A program made the translations under genes and the position numbers. Source: Synaphobranchus kaupii (lineage: Eukaryota > Chordata > Actinopteri > Anguilliformes > Synaphobranchidae). From it: a stretch of DNA of 64,000 nt. Below the pieces are notes generated by a model. That model was not told the origin of the DNA and ran no database searches. It saw only the letters and a list, made by a program, of their open reading frames with translations. Position 1 is the first letter of the stretch. Every line of letters starts with the position of its first letter. Below are positions 11,816-23,869 of the stretch, piece by piece. The stretch is taken from assembly GCA_029718625.1 (NCBI GenBank), contig CM056379.1, forward strand, positions 65,561,626 to 65,625,625, read 5' to 3'.

Positions 11816-13020
11816 ATCACTTATTTTTTATAGCTAACTAATGATGAATAATGCATGAAGATAAACACACAGAGAGACATGCATTCCAAAGAAATGCATG
11901 CAGACATTCGTGTAACCATAACACCCTCTATTGACAATAATGAGAACAGTTATCCTATTACAGACAGCACACAATTACATTAAAAGAGTTTGTAGATGAG
12001 CAGTATTTAATGTGTAATGAAATACAATGAACAGCACCACCTGAGCTATGGATCATGAAGAAGCATGTAAATTAATGAACCAAGTCTATATGGAGACATG
12101 CATGCACAATGGGCTAGACGCAAACACATTCTAGCTGAAAGACATACAGCCTAAATAGCTAGTACAGCCTAAATAGTTTGCATCAGTAAAATATGGAAAT
12201 ACAGTTTTAAAATAGGGCTATTAGTATTCTATGAAATACATTTAACGTTAGGCTATTCAACACTGGATTGCCGGATGCATAACTCCAACCTTCCATGTGT
12301 GGGCTACGAGCTAGCGAGCGAGCCAGTGAGTTTATAAGCAGAGCAGATTTTTTTTTCCGGTAGTGTAGAACGTTACCTGCGGGAAATGATTTGGTACCGG
12401 ACAGCTAGGTTTAGTTTAGTTTTCTGTAGTGCAATGAATGTAGGCTATAATGCATGTTGATTCGCTTCGTAGTAGCCTAGCTTGTATCTGCTTCCTGACG
12501 AGAAGCAGGAAGTAACGTTGGCGAACTAGCTTAATTGGACAACGCATATTTCCCAAGAATCTTAGCCAGAAAGAAAACAATAGATACTACTAAGAAAGTA
12601 CATACCAGAGATTCTTCTTCTTATTATTATTATTATTATAATAATTAAAAGTGTTTGCAGTAAGCTACATTATCAGCAGAGTAGCGTAGACTAGAGCCAC
12701 ATTCGGAGGCTATTGTTTTTGTTTTTTTAAAGTGACTAAACATGAATCAGATATGTTTGGGGAATTGGCGGTTTATAAATCCGATCTCTTAAAGGCTTGT
12801 AGCTTAAAAGAGGCTATCATCAATTCTTAATGTAAGCTATTATCGTAAATTCTTAATTTTCCTAGTAATTTTATGGTGACCTTGTGTTATGTGTGAAAAG
12901 GATAAAGTGAACAGAGCTGAAGTGAAGAAATTAATGAATAGAGAAATGTTAGCCTAGGCAAGGGTATGTTGAGGTTCGGTTTCCACAGTCAGTCAGTCAT
13001 GACCGCAAGAGCAGAGCGTA
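11816..13020. other. AT-rich DNA, TTA microsatellite, no gene
   Basis: Nothing protein-like was seen. A TTC/TTA trinucleotide run is present at about 12612-12650. Confidence 0.6.
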
Positions 13021-13070
13021 ACACCCTCCCCAAACCAGACAAGAGCGAGCGTCCGGTTTGGGGAGGGTGT
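13021..13070. repeat. Perfect 16-bp stem hairpin
   Basis: ACACCCTCCCCAAACC at 13021-13036 is exactly complementary to 13055-13070, with an 18-base loop rich in GAGCG. It stands in otherwise AT-rich sequence and ends with no T-tract. Confidence 0.85.
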
Positions 13071-13233
13071 GATATAGTACAAGTGAAATACAAGTGAAAC
13101 ATTGAAGTTAATATTGGAAACCTCTTTTGCCTTTGCAATAAAAATACGTTAATGTGTTAATGTGAAAATAATACCAGTCTAAGAAATGAAAAGTACTTAA
13201 CAGTTGCACATTGTTTTTGTGGAAAATAAGCAT

Positions 13234-13306
13234 GTGCCCTGCTGGGCTCGAATCCACAATCCACTGTGTGAGAGACTGCTGTTCTAACCACTAGGCCACA
13301 GTAGCT
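13234..13306 (-). pseudogene. tRNA-like sequence (tRNA pseudogene or SINE head)
   Basis: On the minus strand an A-box-like TGGCCTAGTGGTTAG and a B-box-like GGATTCGAGCC occur about 45 bases apart, as in polymerase III promoters of tRNA genes. The ends that should form the acceptor stem do not pair well, so it is not an intact tRNA. A tRNA-derived SINE fragment is equally possible. Confidence 0.5.
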
Positions 13307-14375
13307 TCTTGGACAGCATGAAGCCATTAGCTACATTAACATTAAAAAACATTAGTACGAAGCGTTTTTATTGGACGATAAGCTTGATGAGCAGGTATAC
13401 GGACCATACCTTCAAATAATAATTCTCCCCATTGGATAACATCACGACTGAGGCAGGCAGTTTGGCAGGAAAAATGGGAAGAAGAAGAAGAAGAAGCGGA
13501 AGAGGAAGGAGAAAAATGGCAAAATAACCCAAGTTTGGGGCTTTATTGTGTGGATGTGTGACGTTGTATTTGAATGCTGTGTGGTTACATGAGGTCAGAA
13601 CGTACAGAAGTTAATGTTTTTAAGGGCTGAGAGTCTATGGTCATTGTGGTTACTTCTGTAGGAAACCCTGAAAAGTGCCAAACTCTCTGTGCTGTATAGG
13701 TATGGGGCATGCCTCACCAAGCAGTAACTTGGCTGATGGCATACCATCCCAAAAATGATGATGTTGATCAGGGCCGTGTCGAGGCAGAGCATTTGGGGGT
13801 GGGGGGGGGGGGGGGGGTATGAAGTCAGTAGGCTTACGCTCGGAACACACTGGCAGCGTCTCGCGGAATCATGTGCGCCAGAAGCAAATGCACGCGGCAT
13901 TGATAACATACCATTACTTACATAATATCGTAATTTTTCAGGTACAAAAAAACAAGAAGCTATAGCACACTTGTCAAACCCGCCATGGAAGGTTTTAAAT
14001 CTTAGACATAAAACAAACATAAGTTAATGTAGTTTACACAGATGTAGCCTAGCTTACACCAAAAAGTCTGCAAAAGTTCAGAAGCATTTTTCTCTAAACC
14101 ACTGGTGATAGTCTGGGTGTAACAGGGGGTCTCACTTTTAGAGAAATTAAATCATGGATTTAAAAATAGATTTTGATAACAAAGCAGCAATTAACACATG
14201 TATAGCCACGCCTAATGATGATGGCTGTAGGGGCAAAACTAGATTTTGAAAATAATACCTGCACCATGAATACCAATTTTAACCGATGATTGCTGTTTAA
14301 ATAGGATAGGTAGGCCTATGAAAAACTATCCCTGAGAACTCTTTCAACTTTCATAACAACAACGGGATCCATTTA
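13307..14375. other. Anonymous DNA with poly-G tract
   Basis: A G tract (mostly uninterrupted) lies at about 13796-13817, preceded by GAAGAAGAAG sequence near 13480-13510. The minus-strand frames 13595-14020 are driven by this tract and have no family features. Confidence 0.6.
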
Positions 14376-14380
14376 TGCGT

Positions 14381-16354
14381 TGTAATGGGGCGTGACGTGT
14401 GACGTGGGAGGAGCCAAACGCAGCAAGGGGATTCATTAAGCCCTTAGGCCACTAAGGCGGGATACCCGCAGATAAGGGAGGAGACAAGACAAGGAACACA
14501 AACACCACTAGAGACGCTACTAACCGGCTAACTGTCAAATGCCAAGTAGAGCGTAAAGACAGGGATCAAAACAGCCAGAAATAATACGCGCCCTGTCTCG
14601 GTAACGAGAAAAAATAAGAACGGGCGAGTAGCATAAAGACAAACAGAAAACAGAAAAAACACTGCAAAATAATATGATAGTATGAGTGGAGGCGAAAGGA
14701 ACAGATCCAACGTTCCCAGGCTACTCTCAAACTCGCGGTCAAACACAAACGTGTCCACAAAATCGCCCAATCCTCCCTATAGGAAGACATGCGCCAAAAG
14801 ACGAAAAGAACAGCAGTTCCAAACAAAATCGTCAAACTCCATGCAAGGAGAAAAGGCACCGAAAGGAACGAACAGGACAGGCAGTACCAGACATTTACCG
14901 GCTAGACCAACGCGAGATGAATTGAAAATAAGCGCCCTGCCTCTCTATATGAGGAAAATAACGAGGCGCACAGGAACAGAGATTTAACGTTCCATGGCGA
15001 GAATAATAGGCTCGCAGTCAAACGCAAACATGTCCAAAACATCGCCCGGTCTCACTAAGAGACGAATTGCACCGAAGGGCGAGCAGAACTACAGTTCTGA
15101 ACAGAATCGCCCAAATCTCCATACACGGAGACAGAGCACAAAAGACGATGGGACAGCTGCACCGAAACTATCGGCTAACTGACTTACACAAGCACAAACA
15201 CAAGCCCTGCCTCTCAGATGAGGAATATATTAATGAGGCGAACAGGAACAGAGATTTAACGTTCCATGGCGATATTAATGGGCTCGCAGTCCAATGAAGA
15301 AAACAAAGGGGGTAAACACCCGATCTCCCAGGAGAGAGAAACATTTTACAGGTGAGCCGACGGAGCACCGTCGTCCCATAACTTTACTATCCATAGACTA
15401 ACGCAAGCTTAAAATGGAACAACCGCCCTAGCCTCTCAGTAAAATAATGTAACAAAGCGAAGGAACAGAGAGCTAAAGCTACCATGCTACGCGCAGTCAC
15501 ACAAACATGTCCACAACCTCGCCCAAACTCCACACAAGGAGAAACACACCCGGCAAACGAACAGAACAATAGTTCCGAAACAAAATCGTCCCGTAGGTAA
15601 AAAGGACGGAGGACCGCTGTAATAAAGACCAACGCAAAATAGCACGACAGCCTCTCAATATAAAACAAAAACCCTGAGTCACAACAAAGGGGAACGTAGT
15701 CCACGAGAAGGAGACAACAGGAAATAAACGTACCGAAGCTACTTACTGGCTGACAGTAACACGGAATTGAGTAGAAGCAAAACGCCAGGTCTCTCAGTAA
15801 GAACCCCAAATAACAGGCGAAAAAAGGAACAAAGAACTGCTACTCTATACTTCTACGAGCTAATAACTAAGTAGAAGCGAAACGCCTGATCTCCCAATGG
15901 GAAGACATGTGCCGAAGGGCGAGCAGAACTACTGTTCCGAACAGAATCGCCCAAAACTCCATACACGGAGAAAAAGCACCAACAAGGCAAAATAGAGCAG
16001 AGATTTTACGGTCCCAAACTTCTACGAGATAATCAACTACCAAGCCAGTAAGAAATAAGCCCTGCCTCTAAACAGAGACGCAAAAAATAGGCGAGTAGCC
16101 AAAACGGTACGAGAACTCACAACCAACAACACCACAGTACAAACAAAGAACAATAAACAATTAATGTCGAAGCCCCGAATGAAGGGAACGGTAGGCTTAT
16201 ATACATCTCTCCGGTGACAACGACAGGTGTAAACGCTTAACAGACACTCCCCCAACTCAGCAGGGCGGAGCAAGCATCCACCAAAAGGGCAGCGCCCTCG
16301 TGTGGCCACCAAGGAAAACGACCGCATAGGACCACAGGGTCCAAAACCATGACA
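14381..16354 (-). mobile_element. 1.97-kb solo LTR with internal repeats
   Basis: The 5-bp sequence TGCGT occurs at 14376-14380 and at 16355-16359 and brackets a segment with TG...CA ends. Read on the minus strand it begins TGTCATGG, has a TATATAAG box about 150 bp in (near 16197-16204), and ends CCCCATTACA. Most of its length is a series of degenerate repeats (CCCTGCCTCT, AACAGAGATTTAACGTTCC and GGGCGAGCAGAACTA blocks recur at about 14930-15000, 15070-15110, 15230-15270 and 15915-15960). It has no coding internal region. The minus-strand frames inside it are not genes. It is long for a fish Gypsy LTR. Confidence 0.85.
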
Positions 16355-16359
16355 TGCGT

Positions 16360-19300
16360 AGTCATGCATAGAAATGTCCTCGTTTTCAGTAAAGTATTGC
16401 ATACCAATTTCATGAAAAGCCTATATAACCTATTCTTATGTATTTGGCACTAACAGATGCAATGCTTATCCATGCCCACTGAAGTGATAATAGGCTACAT
16501 GTTTAATGAAGTTTTAATAACCGATGTTCATATCCCATTTCGATTTAAAATGAATATCAGCGAAGCGAGTAGCCTAGGTTATTATTTAACAATAACAAGA
16601 GATTATAGGTTGGTGATCAATCGAACAACCTATAACTATAACTACATTAATTCTGATTTAATGACATGGTTATTAGCAAACCCCTCTTTGGATAGTTTAT
16701 TTGTTTGGCCTAATAACTGGCCTAAAAATATGAATATTCTCAACGTTGCATTTTTAGTCAGGTAATTTATTACATGACACTGGGGAAGGCATATGAGTTA
16801 CTTGTTGTATGCTACTGTATGGATAGATAAAATACCACAAAGCATCGTTTTTTTTTTTGGTGTGTAGCCTAATGAATGTTTTTACATTTTATTTCAAGTA
16901 GATAGATAAAATAATAATAATTAAACTAAATAGGTGCATATATAGGCTATACACACCCACATACAAATGCAAACATAACAACACACAGTGTGGGTCCGAA
17001 TCCAATCCCGTAAATTGAATTCTCTGCTTCTGGTGCGCTCGGCGCGCCGAGGAAAATAGACCCAACGTGAAGCGCAGCAAGCTCGACTGGTATGTTCTTT
17101 CAGGTAGGTTAAAATGGTAAAGTGAAGTGAAGTGAAGTGAAGTGAAGCGGCCGCGTTTCCGCGTATGTTTCCGGCCTTAGAGCTACAGACGATTCGGCCA
17201 ATCATAAAAATGCCACATCGAAATAATAGAGAAATATATAATATCTGATTGGTTGGTTTGGCCATATAAAACATGGAGACGCAGTAAGAGAGGTCAGTTT
17301 CTTTGGTATGGCTAAAATATAAATTAAAATGATGAGCCAGTTACAGTAACGTAGTTTCACTTGTAAATAGAAAATAGCACAAAGAGACTAAAATGATGAA
17401 GCATTTATATGAAAGCATCTCAAATCTCATCTAGGGCTTTAAAAAAAAAAAAAAAAATCTTCAAAATGCTCATAAATTAAATATTTTATTTTAGAAAATG
17501 CCCGGAGTGAGGTTGTGTAGAAATGCAGGAAATTAGTTTTAAAGGGCTCAAATTTTTTTTTTTTTGGCCCGCCCAATCAAAGCAGTCTAGAAACGGCCCT
17601 GATGTTGGTTAGTTGCAAGGTATCGAAGCACGTTAGGCCATAGGCTATGTACCTGTTATAATGTTGTAGACGAGGCCTACTTCGTAGCGATCGGGAAACG
17701 AACATTTTCATGTCCCGTTTGACGTTGTGATTGATAGTTGCCAAACATGCGCTTTTGCTTTTACTATAGTTGGAAATTATTTTTATAATAGCAGTAAGCA
17801 ATTCGTGAAGAAGAACGGACATGAAGTAGTTGTGTCTGTTGTTTTCTGTAAGGTATATCCACACAATGTAAATGATCTGAGCTGGGACAGCAAAACCTTC
17901 GTGAGCGGTTTACCTGAAAAACATCAGGGTTAATTATCTGTATTCTGTATCTCTCGTATGCAGCCAAAGTTCGCCGAAGTAAAAAATTATTTTAATTTGT
18001 CAGTTCCTTGTTGTACACTGCGCTGAATCAATCCAGTCATTAAACATCTGTATGCGTTATAAAAAAATAATTTGTTTTGTAATTCAGCAACTAGATTTAA
18101 AAATGTTTTTTGAAGGTTATATTTTTTCTTTTTCTGTGCTTGTTTTGATCTTTATGGTTTTGACTTTGTTCATGTCACATGGAATACAAAAACAATGGTG
18201 AAATTTGGTCTTTGTTCCACTTGTAAAGTGACACCAAAGATTTTGGTGTCCCCTTTAGACGTGGAATCTTTCATACATAATTAAGGCCAATTCAGCCTTT
18301 TCAAGTTCAGTAATTGTGCTACTTTCAGTCATAAGTATGTTCATACACAAATTGACTTAATTTATGTGACATGAATTACAAAACAACAGTGAAATTTTGT
18401 CTTTGTTCTGCATGTAAAGGGGACACTAACATTTTGCTGTCCCCTTTACACGTGGAACCCAACTGTCAGATTTAATTTGTGGGCATTTTCATATGATCAG
18501 TAAGCTATAATTCTTTCAAAGTGGGCTTAATGCATTTTATGCCACAGTTTAGAATGAAACATATTTAGGTAAGATGCCATTTTGGGACTGAAAACAAATT
18601 GTGGATCCAATATGGTCACAATATAAAAAGTTTTAACCACAATAATACAAATGTAGATGCCTAATTAAGGTTTTGGTCTAAATCAACTGTAACCAAAAGT
18701 TGTTCAATATTAAAAGTGGACAAAATGAAGTATCAAATTGGTGTAAACTCTGATTTATTTCAATCATTTGTAACAGTTATGGTACATAGACTTTTTGATT
18801 TTGGTGTCCCCTTTACACGTGAAACTTTCCAGACGTGTGCCTATTTGAACTGTTCCTGCTTGGAAAAATGTCATTTAAATTTAATAATTTCAACAGTTTC
18901 AAAAATATTACATGTTATATCAGTATTATATGACTGGTTTCAAAAGATTTAATGATTTTGAAATTTTAGTATCAATGTCACAAGTTTGCCCCCAAATAAA
19001 TGGAACAACCCATTTGCTTTTACGAACCTCCTGACAGTAAATTTGCTAACGAGTATCGTTAGCCTAGCTAATCGACCAACATCCACAATTTAACTTTACC
19101 AAATTTAACTTTACCAAAGTCCCATTTATTTTTTTCTGCTAATTTATTTTAACATAAGCCGTAAGCAAACAAAGAGCAGTGCATCAGCATTCAAGCAGTA
19201 CAGAGAGAACGGATTCTTGGCTTAAAAAGGGCGCTCCATTAGACGTGTGTGCATGTGATTGGTTGAGTATGGGACGCTTGATTGCTAGCCGACCATGGTC

Positions 19301-19430
19301 GGCTATGATAAGAGTTTCCTGACAGAACTTCCTCTGCGTACGTTAAAACATTCGCAACGCTCATTTTATTAAACAAAGGAAAAGGGATAGAGAGTGTATG
19401 GATGCGTGAATGCAGGTAGGTATATGTGTA
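16360..19430. other. AT-rich DNA with short simple repeats
   Basis: No gene was recognised. A GTGAA pentanucleotide run lies at about 17121-17147 and poly-A tracts near 17440-17455. Small frames (16457-16765 +, 16889-17274 -, 17577-17967 -) show no domain. Confidence 0.6.
18160..18830. repeat. Diverged repeats with CCCCTTTACACGTG motif
   Basis: A block ending TGTCCCCTTTACACGTGGAA occurs in related forms at about 18248-18270, 18436-18461 and 18805-18828. The first two copies also share the preceding 70 bases (CATGGAATACAAAAACA-type sequence) and are about 188 bp apart. In the second copy GTAAAGGGGACA (from about 18414) can pair with TGTCCCCTTTAC near 18440. Confidence 0.65.
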
Positions 19431-19432
19431 TA

Positions 19433-20003
19433 TCGACAGCCTCATAACAAAAGTGCCTAAGTAATTTCTTGGACATTTTGAGATTTTCTGCCTAAATCAC
19501 TTGATTTATCATTCGTCAACAGTGTAAAAATGCTCAAGTCACTGCAGGTCGCTGTGCACTTCCTGAACCACTTTATGTTCAATGTTCAGTGATTTGCAGT
19601 CAATGAAGCACATCTTGCCTCAACACTGTCACCATTATTTTGACAGCTTACCCCATTTGGAAGCATAAATCTGCCTAGGAAGTGTCAAATTTGATACTTT
19701 CTCTGTACCAGTAGATACTTGACATTTGCCTAAGTCATCAGTGGATTCTCGACTTTTGCCTAAGTCATGTATATAAATGCCTAAGTCCCACTCAGTTTTC
19801 AATATTTTTGCCTAAGTCATCATTAGCCATTATGTAATCATAATACAAAGTCACATGATCTGTATTTCATTTAGCAGCCATTGATATGTGTTTGTAGAAG
19901 AAAGAGTTAATAAATCCTCATTGACGTAGAATTGCAGCAGTTTTTTGCCTTTTTCTCAAAACTACAAAAAATGACTTAGGCACTTTTGTTATGAGGCTGT
20001 CGA
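19433..20003. mobile_element. 571-bp MITE with TA target duplication
   Basis: The ends are inverted repeats starting TCGACAGCCTCATAACA (19433 onward; complement ending at 20003), continuing for about 30 bp into AAAGTGCCTAAGT, and flanked by TA on each side. This fits a Tc1/mariner-type MITE. The terminal motif GCCTAAGTCA recurs several times inside (about 19726-19812). No transposase is present. Confidence 0.85.
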
Positions 20004-20444
20004 TATGTGTGTGTGTGGGTAGAAAAATGTCAGCAGGTGAGAAAGACGAAAAAAACCGACAACGTCAACACATAGGGTCAAAGGCCGTGAAGGGTGAAAA
20101 ACGTCTGACTTGGAAGCACAGGAACAAATGAAAAACTCCTGATTCCTGGGCAAACCAGTATTTTAAAGGCGTAGGCCCTGGTGACTCCAATCAGTCAATT
20201 AGGGTTCAATAATTCAATTGACTCTGGAAGGGGAAACAGGAGACAAACAGCACAGCAGGGAAGAGACAGACACACGTAACACTCTTACATTGGTGATGTG
20301 CAATAGTGATGTGTAACAGCTTTCCATAAAAATCTGCTCTTTCATATCCATAGATTAAATTAACAATAAACATAATTGATATTTGAATTGTTATGTAAAA
20401 ATGATCTGTACATGTGAGTTACAGAAACTGTCCAACAAAATGTA

Positions 20445-20990
20445 TGGGTTACGTATGTAACCCTGGTTCTATGAATACGGTCAACACACCACAGTATGGG
20501 TCATCCTCGCCGACAGGGTGAGCTGCTAGGAGACTGGATAGCAAATTAAGCAGCACCACGGGGCAGAACTATATCACGCCGTAAATACGGTGCGTGCACG
20601 CCGCCCAACCTCTTTTGCTGAATGCGGGGCACAAGGCTCCTGCCTGACCACGCAGCGTGACGTGTTAACCGTATTCATAGAACTGGGGTTACATACCTAA
20701 ACCATATGTTCTATTTCATACCAGTCAACACGCCAAGGTATGGGTCACAGTATACCAGATAAAGTCAGGCGGGGGATGTAGTGGGGTAACCAGGACCACA
20801 GGACATTGCATGAGTACGGTTCCAACAAAATGCATTTATTGGATGCTGTTCTACCAGAAGAACTCAAGTGAAAGTGTGAAGATAACCACCAGGTGAAACC
20901 CTAAAGCATCACAAACCATATTCAAGGTTGCTCCGCTGCCCTGAGGACAGAGGAGGCAAACGATGTGGATGACAGTACGTCCAGGTGATA
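20445..20990. mobile_element. DIRS-type terminal repeat fragment
   Basis: GTATGTAACCCTGGTTCTAT (from 20453, continuing to about 20487) is inverted at about 20662-20696. A TCAACAC...GTATGGGTCA segment at about 20480-20502 is directly repeated at 20728-20750. A palindrome nested in a terminal repeat resembles the terminus of the DIRS element at 49343-49578 in architecture, though not in sequence. Sequence to about 20990 may be the adjoining internal part. No tyrosine-recombinase motif is visible. Confidence 0.55.
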
Positions 20991-21296
20991 AAACGTAACC
21001 CTGGATTTTTTGTATCACAAAGCCGACTCACTTTCAAATAGCCTACATTAACATTTCTCATTTTGTATAACATATCGAATAGAATCTGGCTGTCGATAGA
21101 CTTTTTGAAGCTATGCCTTAATGTTCGCTTAAAGTACCGGAGCCAGGTTAAACGTTTAAATGATCCAGTAACTAATTTCTGGTCTTTTCATTTGTTTTAC
21201 GAGAAGATTTAATTTATTTCCAGCAGTCCAACAACTGATCCAATCCAACGTTTAACCTGGCACAATGTAGCCTATCGTAGGCTACTACCAGGTTTG

Positions 21297-21491
21297 CAGA
21301 GGTGGAAAGTCCAGGGGTCAGAAAGTAAAAGTCCAGCCGTGTTTCTTCCACCCATGAACTCACAATTTCACTAATTAGCCAAGTTAGCTCCTATCTCTTG
21401 GTTGAATAATTGTGATAATTAGCAAATCCAGGTGATTGGAACAAATGATTGGGGAGGACTTTTACTTTCTGAACCTGGATTTTCCACCTCG
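21297..21491. mobile_element. hAT-type MITE, 195 bp
   Basis: The 8-bp duplication CAGGTTTG flanks it (21289-21296 and 21492-21499). The ends CAGAGGTGGAAA...CCACCTCG form an approximately 38-bp inverted repeat. Eight-base duplications and CAGAGG-type ends are hAT hallmarks (established knowledge). There is no coding capacity. Confidence 0.9.
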
Positions 21492-21882
21492 CAGGTTTGA
21501 CCTATAGCATACACAGCGTAGCGCTGGCTAGCTAGCTCCTGACTGTGTGTTAGTTAGAGAATAGCGTAGTGGTATCTGAGTTAGTGGTAGCCCACAAAAC
21601 AAAAACAATACTACGTCATATCACACTGAACTAAGGCGACCACATCAGAAGAAAACAAGAAGCATTTTGGACAATGAATATGAATGAATACCGTTTCATT
21701 CATAAAACAAGAATACTTTATAACACTGCTCAGATTCTTCATCATTTCATCCATTACGAGTGCCCTGAGAGCATTTTGAGTCTTGTGTCGAGTTAGTATC
21801 AAGTTACCCATCCCTATGTTATCCCTAGTGTTCATTAAGTGCTACTGCACTCAACCTGTATGAGCCCCACCCTGCTGAGACT

Positions 21883-23325
21883 CAACTGGCTGCAGGCTCG
21901 GAGAAAGCAGTTCTGGACGAAGCCGTTCTAGACGAAGCAGTTCTGGACGACGCATGCACACTTTAGACAAAGCAGTTCTGGACGACGCAGTTTTAACTTG
22001 AACATGGCATCGAGAAAGACTGTAAATTATGGAGTAACGTTACAACAATTATGAACATCATTATTATGGAGTGTAATGTTGTAATATAGCAAGCTAGTAA
22101 ATGTTTTTAAAACTATAAAATGCCTAAATTGTAATATATCACAATGGCATATTGCTTAGTGTGCGCTCGTAACGTTATATTTGTAGGATGATGGACTAAT
22201 TCATACTTTAATTGATGATTAATGTTACCAACACAGCCATTCATAACTAAGGGTGCGTACGTGCAACCGACTACAGTGAGCAGTGTTAATTTAGCTAAAA
22301 TTCCGATGATGATGGACTAATTTTATTGCAGATTAATGTTACCAACACAGCCATTCAGTCTCATCATAAAGGGTGCGTGCACCCGACTACAGTGAGTAGT
22401 GTTAATTTAGCTAAAGTTCGCTCGTTAGTTAGCTAACGTTAACACCTGCGCTCTTAATGGATACATATTACTCAAGCCATGTCCAACTTACTCTCATTCA
22501 CAGACCCAAAACCCCTCCAGGTAAAAATAAATAATGAGTCACAAATCATAATAATGAACATTTATTAGAACAAAATAGTAAACAGTCACTCACTCATTCC
22601 ATCACTCACTCACTCACTCCTTCCATCTCACTCATTCCTTACATCTCTCTAAATAAAATAAAAACATAATTAGTGATAGTAAACATTAATGTGACATGTT
22701 CAGTACTATCATATGCCTTGTCAGGTAAATAGGACAAAAATAACATTTCAGTGGACCTTTGCTACTGCAACCTATCATATAATCCCGCAAAGACTAGGAA
22801 TAATGTATAAAACGGCCTTTACGTTCAAAATTGTACCGCTAGCCCACGGACTGGCCAGGGAGAAGAGAGAGGAATCTGTGCCATCTTGGCTTTTGTTAGA
22901 TCTCCCAGCCTCGCAGGTGGCATTCATCTAACAATTAAGCACCTAGGCTGCACTACACTGACGTCGCTGGCATTCATTACAGTAGGCATACCTTGCAAGC
23001 TAACCCAAGCTAGTCCATCATCATCGCTAAAAATATAACTTTACGAGCGCACACTAAGCAATACGCCATTGTGATATATTACAATTTAGGCATTTTATAG
23101 TTTTAAAAACATTTACTAGCTTGCTATATTACAACATTACACTCCATAATAATGATGTTCATAATTGTAGTTACTCCATAATTTACAGTCTTTCTCGATG
23201 CCATGTTCGAGTTAAAACTGCATCGTCCAGAACTGCTTTGTCTAAAGTGCGCATGCGTCATCCAGAACTGCTTCGTCCAGAATTGCTTCATCCAGAACTG
23301 CTTTCTCCAAGCCTGCAGCCAGCTG
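21883..23325. mobile_element. DNA element with ~300-bp TIRs and subterminal repeats
   Basis: The sequence 21883-22198 is inverted at about 23012-23325. Near both ends a 16-bp unit AAGCAGTTCTGGACGA is iterated four or five times with variants, as expected of transposase-binding sites. The centre carries a tandem duplication of about 125 bp (22187-22310 and 22311-22430), a CACT-rich microsatellite (about 22588-22640) and no transposase. The frame 22713-22931 has no family features. A clear target duplication was not found. Confidence 0.85.
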
Positions 23326-23384
23326 ATATAGGGGGACCCTGCTTGCTTTGATTGATAGGAGGACCATACCCCCTCATTAACATA

Positions 23385-23575
23385 CAGTTTGAAAATGAAA
23401 ATGAAAATGGAAAGCTAAAATGAAAATGAAAACCAAAAATGGAAATTGAAAATTAAAATTAAAATGAAAAGTGAATTTTTAATTAAAATTTTGGGCTGAA
23501 TAATCCTCCATTTTCATTTTCATTGACGTTTTCATTTTCATTTTCATTTTGGGCTTAATAATCCTCCATAAATGT
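23385..23575. repeat. Inverted GAAAAT / ATTTTC simple repeat
   Basis: GAAAAT-type repeats at about 23391-23475 are followed by complementary TTTTCA repeats at 23508-23548. Two related CTTAATAATCCTCCAT-type blocks lie beside them. The segment can fold as a hairpin but has no other feature. Confidence 0.75.
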
Positions 23576-23869
23576 TGTGCTGAAACTGGAAGAATGGAAG
23601 ATTTTGATGTCATATTATTTAAATATTGAGAAATTTATAGCAAGAGAATATGGAAGATCAGTTTAATGAGACAAGAGATATGGAATGAATTACTATGGGC
23701 AATAGATATTAGAACCTGAATTGTTGACATTGAGAAGATAGCGAAAAGTCAGAGGGAAATTAATAAAGGGGCACGTATATGTATAGATATGTATATGAGT
23801 AGGTATATGTATGTGTATATGTGTGGGTATATATATGTATATATATATATATATATATATGGGTCAATG

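Noticed and set aside
13595..14020. 141-codon minus-strand frame
   Set aside because: Open mainly because of the poly-G tract; no family features.
20453..20696. tRNA or riboswitch-like structure
   Set aside because: The inverted repeat is better explained as a DIRS-type terminal palindrome, as at 49343-49578.
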